From positions 372,001 through 436,000 of the forward strand of contig JBANDB010000018.1 of assembly GCA_037576215.1 (NCBI GenBank): a stretch of DNA of 64,000 nucleotides. Reading direction: 5' to 3'. Made by a program: the position numbers and the translations under genes. Within the stretch, counting starts at the first letter, position 1; the number at the start of each line of letters is the position of its first letter. Below the pieces are notes generated by a model. The model had not been told where the DNA came from. It ran no database searches and saw nothing but the letters and a program-made list of their open reading frames with translations. Positions 27,701 to 38,970 of this stretch are shown here, piece by piece. The DNA is from Armillaria gallica. Its lineage: Eukaryota; Basidiomycota; Agaricomycetes; Agaricales; Physalacriaceae.

Positions 27701-28485
27701 GCATCTGTCACATTGAACAGACTCCAGGCTGATGATAATCACATATTAATGGTGCATCCCGAAAAGTACGAACTATACTTACCTTGGACACCATTCGGAG
27801 CATGTATCACACGTACGAAGACGATCAGTGAGGTCAGGAATAACTTCCTTTTCCGCTACAACATATTCGTATCGTGAGATCAAAGTCTCTCTAATATTAT
27901 CCGGAACTGAAACGCAGATTAGTCATGTTCGAGGAAATGAATCGAAAAGTCCCCTACGATTTCGAACGTCAGTGGACTGGATAATTTCCAGCTCTTTCCT
28001 CATGTACGGATCAAAGAGCCGATTATAGTAAAAGCGGTCAGGCCGCTTTTTCCAGCCCGCTAGGTCGGAAATTTTGTCTCTGTGGACAACGTGGCAACGG
28101 GCGCGTATCTGATTGATATCGCACACTTCAGTGTACATGCCAGCCAATAAGAGACGTGAATCTGCGACGGTTCGTTCTGTAACGTCCGAAGGCCTGTAAT
28201 ACCAAGCAAGGCGAACACGAGTATAATGAAATATCTCCTGTGTTTTACCAAGCGGTCTGAGAAATTCCATAATACGAGCAATGGAATAAGGGGTGCCATC
28301 GCGGGCCTCTGCGCTGGGAGAACAATAAACGTGATCTGAAATATAGATGTTAGTGGGAAAAGTGTAAAAAGGAGAGGATGTCAAGAAATGTTACCATTCA
28401 GACGGACACGTTCACCGTTTTTCAGGAAAACGGGAGGGTCAGAGGAATTCTGTGTCTCGTTACCATTTTGATGTGAAGGAGACAT
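24796..28485 (-). CDS. SNT2: Snt2-type BAH-PHD-SANT chromatin protein
   Basis: Histone-reader scaffold of the fungal Snt2 family (Snt2C with Ecm5/Rpd3 in budding yeast, Lid2 complex in fission yeast). ATG 28485 gives MSPSHQNGNETQNSSDPPVF. Domains in order: BAH (HVYCSPSAEARDGTPYSIAR to WKKRPDRFYYNRLFDPYMRK); PHD1 (CDTCSEWC, CDRCKRFFHMQC, WTCAPC) followed by an AT-hook-like RGRGRPRKDK; an ELM2-like stretch; SANT (WSREEIHAFEDAIFTHGAQL to VVRFYGHWK); a GATA-type Cys4 finger (CGACRTRESKVWW, LCDTCGQNW); PHD2 (CVCCRKSG, CTKCGFRVHAGVCG, WRCDLC); and an extended PHD (CMLCPRNQLY, WAHVLCSVFIPEL, RCCICHEKGGAVVRCSDC, YHVSCAWDFG). A final Cys4 motif (CDTCHTEF, CHRCYFGT) precedes the stop at 24796. It contains many short introns. 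Block order and number match Snt2 orthologues closely. Splice sites around 25200-25380 and 26900-27300 are approximate. Confidence 0.88.
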
Positions 28486-29563
28486 TGGGTTGCGAGTTCC
28501 GGGTACAGAAATAGCTCGAGAAAGGGCGAGAAAGGCCCAGAAGGAAGAGAAAATACAAAGGGCTCAAACTTATCAAGGAAGAAAAGGCTGGGAGAGGTGC
28601 TTCAATAATTTGAAGCTCTTGGAAGATATAAAGTGTGGAAAGGTGAGGGGAGACGAAAGCACGGAAATTCAAACTCAGACAGTGCCACCGATCCATCGTC
28701 GATGCCCTGTTTTGGATGTCTTCTTCTGAAAGACGCCAAACTGGCTCAGTCTCGGTCCAAACACAAAATGTCTGGCTGATACCGCCTGAGATTTCATATC
28801 ATGTTCATGTTTTCTGTACCTTGTGTAGTTTTGCTCCTTCGCCATAGCTTCAATCGTATTTTTCTTGTGCGAATCGTTGATGGCGGCGGCTAACTCGAAG
28901 GCGGGCCAAATAAACTCCGCAAATAAAAAAATCCACCGACACAGACGAAAAGTACTAGTAATGAAACACTGTTTCCGGGAGGAAATATATTCTCCGCTGC
29001 TTTATAGCCCTCATTTTTCGTCGTCTCCGGGTTTTAGCTGTGCCTGATGAATTGCCTCCGCGCCGATGATTTGTTGTACATCAAGCCCAAAAAGGTAATG
29101 ACTATCCCCTTTGAGCTCTCCTTCGCTGTCACTTCGAATCACGACAGGTCCGAATTCGAGAAAGACAATTGAGGACGATGCCAGGATACCTGGCTGGGAG
29201 TAACATCTCTTGGGTCAACAAAGGTAAAGTGTTCACATTGCGTCCGATCAATCCGATTGGGAGACTTCCGCCTCGACAGGCTCGCGGCAACTTAAATGCA
29301 GGTCCTCGAAAGATCACCGCTATTCGGATACCTCTGAACAGTGCTGGGGTCGCGGTGGGTCCTTTCAGTTTTCGCCAGTGTCGGCATCGCTTCTCACACT
29401 GTACCGAAAAGCAGTGCTTTAGTTGTCGCAGGCAGCCACAATCCGTTCGGTAAATCCGGACTACATGTTTTATTTATTTAAGGGTCATATTTCTTGCTAC
29501 TATCCTTCTTGTTAACTTCCCTTCGCCGTCGTGTTGTTGCGTCTCTCCGGTCCTGATTGTAGG
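28486..29563. other. Intergenic region upstream of the Snt2 gene
   Basis: About 1.1 kb. The first part is presumably the Snt2 promoter. Between 29050 and 29450 there are plus-strand open stretches (for example MNCLRADDLLYIKPKK at 29048 and RPINPIGRLPPRQARGNLNA after 29240), but they sit in different frames. I could not join them into a convincing gene or match them to a family. Confidence 0.35.
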
Positions 29564-29600
29564 TCGGTTAGGGTCGGTTAGGGTTTTCGTTAGGGTTGTC
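29564..29600 (+). repeat. Interstitial telomere-like TTAGGG cluster
   Basis: Three exact TTAGGG hexamers start at 29568, 29578 and 29590, within 28 nt. The first two are in the repeated decamer GGTCGGTTAG. They lie about 45 nt upstream of an ATG (29643). The short degenerate layout fits a regulatory telobox-like element or an ancient telomeric insertion rather than a true telomere. Confidence 0.6.
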
Positions 29601-31287
29601 TCTCTATCACATATTAAAGTTCGCGCACTAGTTGCCATAACCATGGGAACATCTCTTCAGGTAACCGATATCTTTTCCCATGGACGGTGGTTAAACGACG
29701 AAGGTTCCGATACACCTTCCATCTTTCGCCTGCACATAATACCACCTGACTCTGATGGCGAAATGTTATTCCTCGACTCACAGTCCTCTGTCTGCGCCAC
29801 TCACTCCAAACTGCGGAGTAAGCTTCTGTTCCTGGTTCTGTCTTAATAACAGGGTCTGCTACTTATTCTCGCCGACGCAGTCCTAGCGGCTCGGCTTTAG
29901 GCCAAGCGGTTGTGTAGTCGATGCACATGACCAGTCTACCCCTTGACTAGATGCCAGGCCCGGAGACTATGCATGCTAGTCCGTCTCCATTTACACTTCT
30001 AACGTATGTCTTCTTTCAACCAGGGAGGCCAAAAGCCGACTTGGCAGAATAGACTTCAGCGCAGTCGATACTGATATGGAACGCAGCGCATCATGTACTC
30101 TCACTGCCAAATAGAACGACTACTGTTTCCACTTGAGATGGGAACCATGGTGGGGGTCAGGCGGCGGATGCTTTTGCTAATTACCAGAGTATGATACCAG
30201 GGGCAGGAAATCTGGCTCGATGGATCATCTGTGGTCCAGATCTGGATCAAGGGCTACCTGCTTTACAACCTGCCGATCTATAACGGGGGAGCGTACTTGA
30301 GTTCTTCCCCTATGGTTAATCCGGCATTCTGCAGGTGGCGGAGGTTCGTCATGACGTTATGTTGTCATCGACATCGAGGCCAGAAAAGTTCCGCGATTCA
30401 TTAAAACCAGAAAATGACGACAGCGGCGATGCTATTCAGCCGCGGATTCCGAAGCGTCCTCAGACCAGCGCTGTTCAGCTCGTTCCGGCATCCTCAAAAG
30501 TGCATGCTTACCCGTCGCTGTTGCCAAGGAAAGCATGTTTCTCAAAACATATCGCTCGTCTTTCATATAACTTGCAGGGCTATGAGAAGTCGTGGCTTCT
30601 CTGTCAAACTTGACGAGACAGTGTCGAACTTCGTAAATGCGGTGTTCTTGACCGAAAAAGGTTTACGGCGCTTTCTATCAGTTAAATGGTGATCTCCTCA
30701 CAGCTCATTGGGTAGGACCGCTGCGGCGCACTTGGATAGTTTGATTGCCACAGTATGGTTCAAGCCTATGAATAGGGCCGCTTCGAATGGGGTCCATACA
30801 TACTTGGTGGTCAGTGTGTTTAACGTTCTCTGTATCAAAGGTGTAAGTTTCACCTTCATTCTAGGAAGGCTGTGAAAGCTGATCGCCGCTATGAACCATC
30901 GGTCCCGGAGTGCTGGTGTATTTTCGAGCGGCTTATTACTGGGACGTTGATTTACTGTATGGCAGAGGAAACCGATATACCCTTAGTAGCGGTCAGAATT
31001 TTCGAGCTTTGAGTATTAAGCCGTGCTTGGGAAAGGTTAGGGCTTTATGCTAGTATTTACTTAAAACCCTGATTAGAAATTATTGTATGGTATATTTCTG
31101 CATCGCTGTACGGCACATTGAACGAGTGATCATTGTCCGTGGCGCTTGCATGTGCATACTCAATGGCGCATAATGGCGTTCGAAATAGATTGGATATATA
31201 ATTCAACGTTGCCGGACTGGGGACCCAAAAAGGCAAATTTCGGGAGAACCCGAAGGGGTACCCTGATCGCAAGTCCAGTCTTGTCCA
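29601..31287 (+). other. Gene-poor region with unrecognised open frames
   Basis: A candidate start at ATG 29643 (MGTSLQVTDIFSHGRWL) runs 67 codons. A second open region at 30335-30692 is read in two overlapping frames. The frame from ATG 30414 (MTTAAMLFSRGFRSVLRPAL) resembles a mitochondrial presequence, being Arg/Ser-rich without acids. It continues for 92 codons and could splice onward, but no domain was recognised. It may be a small orphan gene or chance. The rest (30700-31287) holds the promoter of the Yrb2-type gene, including an AT-rich GATATATAATT at about 31191-31201. Confidence 0.25.
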
Positions 31288-31317
31288 ATGTTGAGCAGCA
31301 CCACCACCGCCCTAGTC

Positions 31318-33436
31318 ATGTCTGACATTCCCCCAACCGAGGCGTCGAGCTCAAAGAGCAGTATTAGGCAGGCGAACTCGCCTCCACCGACACCACCGTC
31401 GCCAGTGGGCTCAGAAACAGGTCGGATTCACTTATCATTCTCCGTCGAGGCATGGCTCATTGTTGGGCGACCTTCACAGAAGTCAAGCTATCCAGGAAGC
31501 GAGAGCGAGAGGTCTCTCAGGAGCCGGTTGCGACAACGAAGGCCGTCGTCGTCAGTCATCGCGACCATTTCTGGAATGTCGTCACTAACAGATACGCTGT
31601 TGCTTTTCCCAGGATACCGACACCTCGATCCGCGACAGTCGAGAAATTCGCACTCCAGCGAAGAAGAACAGAGTCGCCCTGAGCTCTACAGCAGAAGAAG
31701 ACGATGGAATTGCAGGCTCTCAGTCGAATTCCCCTTCGCCAACCTTTGGCTCGCCACCCCAAGAGATGAAAATCAAAGTTCGGCAAATCAGCCAGGGCGT
31801 CGAGGACCTTAACTGGCGGAAGAAGCCTTACCTTGAGATTAGTCCCAACGACGGGCAATATTCTGCCGTGGAGATGTCTGTCGATGGTGACAAGTCGGAT
31901 AAGCACAAAGAAGGCAGCATTTCCAATGGGTCGGCCGACATAAACTACCAACAAGAGGAGCACGGTGTGCCACACGTTGACCAGGCGCCTACTGTTCTTC
32001 CACCCTCACCTCCCTCTACGGCGGATGAAGTTCCGAAGAGCTCGCGACGAGACTCCGATTCCGATTCTGGCGAGAGGGACAAAGGATTGAAGAGAAAGTT
32101 CCTGGAACGTGGGACCAGCCAGGGACCCCAGGAGACGGGAGGATCTGATAAGATAGCCTCAGAACCCACAAAACGACCTAGAGATGATGCAGGCGGGGAT
32201 GATAATCCTCGAGAGACCAAGCGACCTTCACCGCCTCCGGAGCAAAGCGCAAGTTCGCTTCCTAGTTCTCCTGCACCGAAATTCGTTCGCTTTCATCTCT
32301 GTCGTACACCATTGCATAACTAACACTTTGCGCAGGGCGGGTTTGGAGCTTACGCTGCTGCCAAGTCTCCTTTTGCTTCTGTAAAAGGGCCTAATGTGTT
32401 TGGATCCAAAAAGTCCTCAGGTTCTTCGACTCCGTCAAAAACGCCCTCAGTATCCTCTTCATCCTTTGGGACACCCGTTCTAGGAGAATCGTCTACGGCC
32501 TCTACTTCGGCTGCGACCCCCGCAAAGCGCTCCGGTTTTGAAGCATTCGCCTCGCCAGCATCTCCCTTTGCTTCCATCGCCCAGAATGAGTCGTCTATGC
32601 TGGGAGGTGGAACATCCAAGCTTGGACGGAGCAAATCTCCCACGCGCCGAGCGAACCCCGCTAATGCCAGTGCTTTTTCGGCGTATAGTGGCGCTAGCCA
32701 AGGGTTTGCACTGCCTGCATCTAAGCGTGCTCGTGCAGGGTCTCCGGCAACGGCAAACATGGAGAAGAATCTCAGCGAGTCTATTCTTAATGGTTCAGAT
32801 AGCTGCGCAGAAGAAGATAGTAGCGATGGAAAAGGCGCCAGCTTTGGCGAAAAATTGCGGGCAGGAAAAGACCAGTCTGATGAGGAGCATGAAGTTCCCA
32901 AGATTGCTTTGACTGAGCAAGAAGGTGAGAGTTCTGGACATAATTTTGGTACCTTTCGGTTCTAAGGTTTTTTTGCAGTGATGACAGGGGAAGAAGAAGA
33001 GGAGACGATCCATCAAGTTCGAGGCAAGCTGTTTGCACTCTCTGATGGTACGGCCTGGAAGGAGCGCGGCACGGGTGTATTAAAGCTGAATGTGAGAGCT
33101 TCAGATGGAGGAGGTGCGAGGTTATGTGGGTCGTTTCTTTTGATATCTCCAACTGTTACTAATAGCACACACACACAGTGATGCGAAAAGAGGCAGTATA
33201 CACTGTACTGCTCAACGTGACATTGTTCCATGGAATGCGTTGCGTGCTCGCGCAGGACCCGAGATACGTACGCTTTAGTGTTATCCAAGATGGAGAGACA
33301 ACACACTATAATCTCAGAGTAAGCTTTTCTGCTGTCGTGTGGAGAATCATTCCAATTTTGACCTTTGTAGCTGGCGAATCCCAAAATTGCGGAAGAGTTG
33401 ATGGAAGAGATACATGCGAATCTTCCGTCAGCATAA
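31318..33436 (+). CDS. YRB2: RanBP1-domain nuclear protein (RanBP3/Yrb2 type)
   Basis: Ran-GTP-binding cofactor of CRM1/exportin-1 nuclear export. MSDIPPTEASSSKSSIRQAN at ATG 31318 was preferred over the in-frame ATG 31288. A basic cluster LSRKREREVSQEP follows the first intron. The middle is disordered and Ser/Pro-rich with nuclear signals (LKRKFLERG, PTKRPRDD) and FG/F-containing patches such as GGFGAYAAAKSPFASVKG. The Ran-binding domain is at the C-terminus across three exons: EEEETIHQVRGKLFALSDGT with AWKERGTGVLKLNV, then RKEAVYTVLLNVTLFHGMRC with YVRFSVIQDGETTHYNLR, then LANPKIAEELMEEIHANLPS and stop TAA at 33436. A C-terminal RBD on a long disordered N-terminus fits Yrb2/RanBP3 rather than the short RanBP1. 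Introns include about 31421-31472, 31542-31615, 32281-32335, 32925-32976, 33121-33178 and 33320-33369. Confidence 0.85.
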
Positions 33437-33889
33437 GGGCTACAGGAATGGCGATTAAAGATGTTCTACGACTGTCGATGTAAAATTTACCCCGTGACTT
33501 TTTTACCAGTCTTATGTATTGCTGTTTTGTGCTGATCACAATTTATTAATGCTACTATTTGACCAATCTGACATGCTAAGTATGCTGTGAAGATGTCGAG
33601 TTGGAAGGTTTCACTCGCAGCATGCCCTTATGTATCAGCTCGGCATTAGCTTGAAACGAGTCACAAGGAGCTGTTCCTTGTGTGGATCGTCGGCTAAAGG
33701 CCTAGGTAGAGCACCCCTGTTGTGCCGGTGGTAATCGTAATCTGATAATTCATGGATCATCCCTAATCTGATAAGATGAAACGACGCGATTTGCAACCTC
33801 GACGCAATCTGTTGATCTGCAACCATCATGAAATACTATTAAAATGACGATATCTGTCCTCTTGGACGCATACATCCTTCTCCACCACA
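33437..33889. other. Intergenic region with flavoprotein promoter
   Basis: 450 nt between the Yrb2-type gene and the first tandem flavoprotein. A TATA-like TATTAAAA lies at 33837-33844, about 50 nt before the start codon. The adjoining CTGTTGATCTGCAAC block (from about 33810) recurs upstream of the next paralogue near 36517. Confidence 0.5.
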
Positions 33890-35980
33890 ATGACTGCGTC
33901 TGTTCTCATCGTAAGTAATCATCCCTGTCGTATGTTGCGCCACGCCTAATCGTTCCGTAGGTTGGCGCCGGACCTTCAGGCCTTTCCCTGGCTCTCGCTT
34001 TGCTCCAAAATGGCATCTCTGTTCGAGTCATTGACAGGCTTTCAACGTACAGAGTCGGCCAGAAAGGATCTGGTATTCAAGTACTTGTGTCCGCCGTTGA
34101 CTCGACGTATATCGGTTGACTTCTATCCTAGTCTAGGATCCTTGAGCTCTACAAGCTCCTCGGTGTCCTCCCTGATATACAGAAGAAAGGTGGAGTAGTT
34201 CAACCCTTGTTGCTTTACCTTTCTGGAGGCGCGACCAAGACCGTCGAGATAGTTTCCTATATGGAGGATACCCCCGACCGACCATATGTAAGTGTCCGTA
34301 CTAGTGGTTAATCCTGATATTACTAAACTGCCTCAACTGAAGATCAACCCCATCATGCTAGGACAAGACCGACACGAAGAAATACTACGTGAACACCTCG
34401 CCAGATATGGTGTCACAGTCGAGTTGGGGACCGAATTGGTGTCCTTCGAACAATTCCCTGACCGAGTGGTCTCTCGCATCGTCGAGACTCGTGATGGACA
34501 GCAGTCCGAAGAGTCTATAGAGAGTCAATGGCTCATAGGTGCAGAAGGCGCTCACAGTGTTGTGCGTAAAACGCTTGGATTGACGTTCCTTGGAGAGACG
34601 CGGAAGGGAGATAATTTAGTCGTGGGAGATATCCATGTCAAGAAGCCGCTGCTGGATAGAGACGTATGTTATGCGTTTGAATTTTTTCACGCTCATTTTT
34701 ATCAAAGTTTTCAAGGTATGGCACGTATGGGGCGAACCGGCGACAAAATCGTAGGTGTCTACATATCGATTAAGTATCTAGACTGGATTCTGACCCACCT
34801 TTCTAGCGTGACCCTCCGACCTTTCGAAATCAAAGATGACAACAAATATAATTTCATTTGTATGGGTCGTGAATTGGATGCCGACAAGATGGCATCTGGT
34901 CGCGAGGAATTTATTAAAACATTCTATGAAGTAAGTGGACGCACCGATGTCGAATTTGGTGATCTCATTTGGATCTCCAACTTCCAGTGAGCTTGATTCC
35001 TTTACACTGTGATCGTCAATGATAAAAGTACTTTCAGGCCCAATGTTCGAATGGTCAATAGTTACGGTTCTGGCAGAGCGTTTGTGACAGGTGGTAGGTT
35101 CACCACCTTTTAATAATATAACTGTACGCTGATGGACTACAAGATTCCGCTCACGTTCACAGCCCTACTGGTGGTCAGGTAATTTAACTGTTTTCCTTCC
35201 TTCCTCATGTCTAACCAGTGCCAATGTGTAGGGGCTTAACTCCGGTATTCAAGATTCAGTGAGTGAAGCAACTCGTATAAAGGTATCGAAGTCCTAACGC
35301 ACTCATAGGTCAACTTGGCTTGGAAACTCGCTCTTGTTCAGAAAGGCCTGACTCCTCGGAGTCTCCTCGACAGTTATTCTCAAGAACGCATTCCCGTCAT
35401 CGCAGCAATGCTCGACAAGACCTCTGAACTCTTGACAAAGACCTTCAAACCTGAAGGAGATGGCCAGGCTGGCTGGGTCAGAGGCTACGAGCTTCGTCAA
35501 CTGGGTGTCAATTACCGTGCCAGTCCCGTAATTGTGGATGAAACTCCCGTTGAGGGTGAAGAGACCGTTGACCCATATCGATCAGGTAACGACGGTACTA
35601 TACGGGGTGGTGACCGAGCCCCCGACGCCCCTGGCCTCGTATTCGTCAATGATTCCTCGCACAAGACCAGTCTTTTCGACGTCTTTGGCTCGTCCTACCA
35701 TACAGTACTTATCTTCTCTGAAGAGAACACTGCCGTTCTGGATGCTCTGAAGAGTTACCCCGCCGGCACTGTCAAGTCCGTGGTCATTGTTCCTCACCAG
35801 CCAGCGCGCGCCATTTTGGCTGACCACGTACTGGTGGATGGTGATGGTTATGCGTACAAACACTACAACATCGCAGACAAGATTACGAAGGTTGTTGTGG
35901 TTAGACCTGATGGAATCATCGGGGCGCTTGTAAGTGGGGTAGAGGGACTGAGGCGATACTTCAAGGAGATCTTCGTCTGA
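33890..35980 (+). CDS. FAD-dependent aromatic monooxygenase, pair A copy 1
   Basis: Group A flavoprotein hydroxylase (PF01494) with a C-terminal thioredoxin-like domain. ATG 33890 starts MTASVLI; the exon after the intron continues VGAGPSGLSLALALLQNGIS (FAD Rossmann motif). Next come KGSGIQ, RILELYKLLGVLPDIQKKGG, MLGQDRHEEILREHLARYGV, WLIGAEGAHSVVRKTLGLTF (DG-type motif) and DSAHVHSPTGGQGLNSGIQD (GD motif region). The last exon (35309-35980) carries WKLALVQKGL, RASPVIVDETPVEGEETVDP, GDRAPDAPGLV and the end VVVRPDGIIGALVSGVEGLR. About nine introns of 45-60 nt splice cleanly with GT..AG ends, including the one after WISNF (donor GTGAGC). Substrate unknown; the family covers phenols, resorcinols and polyketide aromatics. 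Pair A copy 2 follows 628 nt downstream. Confidence 0.88.
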
Positions 35981-36608
35981 TTTATTTACCGACAAGGAAA
36001 TTAGCCAGTTACCTCGGCGTTGTTTATTGATATGCTTGAACATATTTTTGACTCAGGATATCGATTTCTGTTACTGATTGGCAAACGCGTACCATCATCT
36101 CGGCAGAGGGATTCTTCTTTTGAAATTAAGCTACAAGGTCTTCTGAATCTCCGTTCTTCCTACTTGAGATCACGAGCCAGGCGACCCTGTTGTCCTATTG
36201 GAAGTCGCAATCTTAGTGCAATCTGATAAGTTATTTTAAAATGCCGATACCCAATTACGGTCATTGTCCTCAATGTAATAGACCTAGCCACAAAAATAAT
36301 CTGAATAACATTGCGTATCGAGGTAAGTTTATGGCAGCCTTCCGTAGTACATTCAGAAGTTAACATGAATGATCAAAACAAGATCAAAATCTGATTTTGA
36401 TGCGCCTCTAACACTGCCTTTAAAGACATCTGACGTAACAATGCTTACATTGCTGAATCTTCCTTCCTTCCTAAGTTCCTTCTTTCCTTCCTTCCGGCAT
36501 AGAGATGGATATAGTCTGTTGATCAGCAACAACCATGAATCGCTATAAAAAGGACGATATTTCTGCTCCTAGAACTATACATCTTTCGCCATCGCACCAA
36601 TCACCACA
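35981..36608. other. Intergenic region between tandem flavoproteins
   Basis: 628 nt. The 3' part resembles the region upstream of the previous copy: CTGTTGATCAGCAACAACC near 36517, and a TATA box TATAAAAA at 36544-36551, about 60 nt before the next start codon. A TCC/TTCC-rich tract occurs at 36462-36496. No gene was recognised. Confidence 0.5.
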
Positions 36609-38686
36609 ATGACTGCAGCTGTTCTAATCGTATGCGATTATCCATTCTGTATGTTGCCCTTCACTCAATCGTTTCCTAGGTTGGCGCTGGACCTTCCGGC
36701 CTCTCTCTGGCACTCGCTTTGATTCAAAATGGCGTCTCTGTTCGAGTCATTGATAAGCTTCCTACTTACCGAGTTGGGCAGAAAGGCTCTGGAATCCAGG
36801 TACTTGCGTTCGCTGTTTTCTCAAAATATACTTTTTGAATCCTACCCTAGCCTAGGATCCTTGAGCTTTACAAGCTACTCGGTGTCCTCCCTGACATACA
36901 GAAGAAAGCCGGAGTCCCTCAGCCTAAGTTGCAGTACGGTCCTGGGGGCACAACTAAGGTCGAGGTATTGGCCTTCATGGAGGCTACCCCCGACCGGCCC
37001 TATGTGCGTGTCTGTACTTGTGGTCAATCCTGGTATTAACCCCTCGGACATTAGATCAACCCCGTCATGCTAGGGCAAGACCGACACGAAGAAATACTAC
37101 GCGAGCACCTCGCAAGATATGGTGTCACAGTCGAATTGGGGACCGAATTGGTGTCCTTCGAACAATTCCCTGACCGCGTCGTCTCTCGCGTCGTCAAGAC
37201 TCATGACGGTCAACAGACCGAAGAGTCCGTGGAGAGTCAATGGCTCATAGGTGCAGAAGGCGCTCACAGCGTTGTGCGTAAAACGCTTGGATTGACTTTC
37301 CTTGGAGAGTCACGGAAGGGAGATAATTTAGTTGTGGGCGATATCCATGTCAAGCAGCCGCTACTGGACAGGACCGTATGTTGCGAGTTTGCTTTTTTCC
37401 CGTTCAGCAATTGACTGTTATCAGGTGTGGCACGTATGGGGCGAGCCGGGGACAAAAGCGTACGTGTTTGCACGTAGATTATCTGGTAACTGGGTGTTGA
37501 CACATCTCATTAGCGTGACCCTCCGACCTTTCGAGACTAAAGACGACGACAAATACACTTTCATCTGTATGGGTCGTGAATTGGATGCCGCCAAGATGGC
37601 ATCTGGTCGAGAGGAATTTATCAAGGTGTTTTATGAAACAAGTGGACGCACTGATATCGAATTCGGTGACCTCATTTGGATCTCCAACTTTCAGTAAGCA
37701 TGGTTCATTTGGACTACGATCATCAATGATAAGGTGTCTCTAGTCCCAATGTTCGAATGGTCGATAGTTACGGCTCTGGCAGAGCTTTTGTGACTGGCGG
37801 TAGGTTCACCACCTTTTAATATTATAATCGTATGCTGACGGACTACTAGATTCCGCTCACGTTCACAGTCCTACTGGTGGCCAGGTATTTTTGCTGTTTT
37901 CTTTCTCCCACCGTGTCTAACCAGTACCAATGTGTAGGGGCTCAACTCCGGTATCCAAGATTCAGTGAGTGAAGCAACTTGTATGCATGTATTGAAGTCC
38001 TAACGCGCCTATAGGTCAACTTGGCTTGGAAACTCGCTCTTGTTCAGAAAGGCTTGGCTCCTCAGAATCTCCTTGACACCTATACTCAAGAACGCATTCC
38101 CGTCATCGCGACAATGCTCAACAAGACCTCTGAACTTCTGACAAAGACTTTCCAGCCCGGAGGAGCTAGCCGGGCAGGTTGGGCCAGGGGCTATGAGCTT
38201 CGTCAATTAGGCGTTAACTACCGCGCTAGTCCCGTCATCGTGGATGAAACTCCCGTTGAGGGTGAGGAGACCGTTGACCCGTATCAATCAGGTAACGATG
38301 GCACCATCCGTGGCGGTGACCGAGCCCCCGACGCCCCTGGTCTCGTATTCGTCAATGACTCCTCGCGCAAGACCAGTCTTTTCGACGTTTTTGGTTCATC
38401 CTACCACACAGTACTCGTCTTCTCTGACGAGAACACCGCGGTTCTGGATGCTCTGAAGACTTACCCCGACGGTATCGTCAAGTCCGTAGTCATTGTTCCG
38501 CAGCAACCGGCGGGCAGTATTTCGGCGGACTACGTATTGGTGGATGGTGATGGTTATGCGTACAAGCACTACAACATCGCAGACAAGATTACTAAGGTTA
38601 TTGTAGTCCGACCTGATGGAATCGTTGGGGCGCTCGTGACTGGTGTAGATGGGCTCAAGCGGTATTTCAAGGAGATTCTAGTGTAA
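36609..38686 (+). CDS. FAD-dependent aromatic monooxygenase, pair A copy 2
   Basis: Close paralogue of the gene at 33890, with the same exon layout and promoter remnants, so a tandem duplicate. ATG 36609 (MTAAVLI) leads into VGAGPSGLSLALALIQNGVS. MLGQDRHEEILREHLARYGV, WLIGAEGAHSVVRKTLGLTF and the GGQGLNSGIQD region are conserved. The final exon (38015-38686) ends VVRPDGIVGALVTGVDGLKR. The intron after WISNF has a normal donor (GTAAGC). All introns splice in frame. Differences from copy 1 are spread along the protein, including several in the thioredoxin-like domain (for example TFQPGGASRAGW versus TFKPEGDGQAGW), so this duplication is older than that of pair B. Substrate unknown. Confidence 0.88.
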
Positions 38687-38970
38687 ACTATATACCGATA
38701 GAACTCGGGCGGCTTCCCCGATATTATTTATACATAGATGCGTATATTTTTGTAAACCATGCCATCCGACAGTATCAATGTTACTGATCGCCGTGTCAAA
38801 CTATGTTCGCCATTAACGTTAATCGCACGGGGCGGACCGGAACCGCTCTTCTATAATCAAAACGGACACATTAGGCCTTGGAGCTGGACAAGAAATTGAG
38901 CAAGGGAACATGAGTGAGGTATTGTATGTGCTAACACAGCCCGTTCGGTATAACACTATATACCGTTCAA

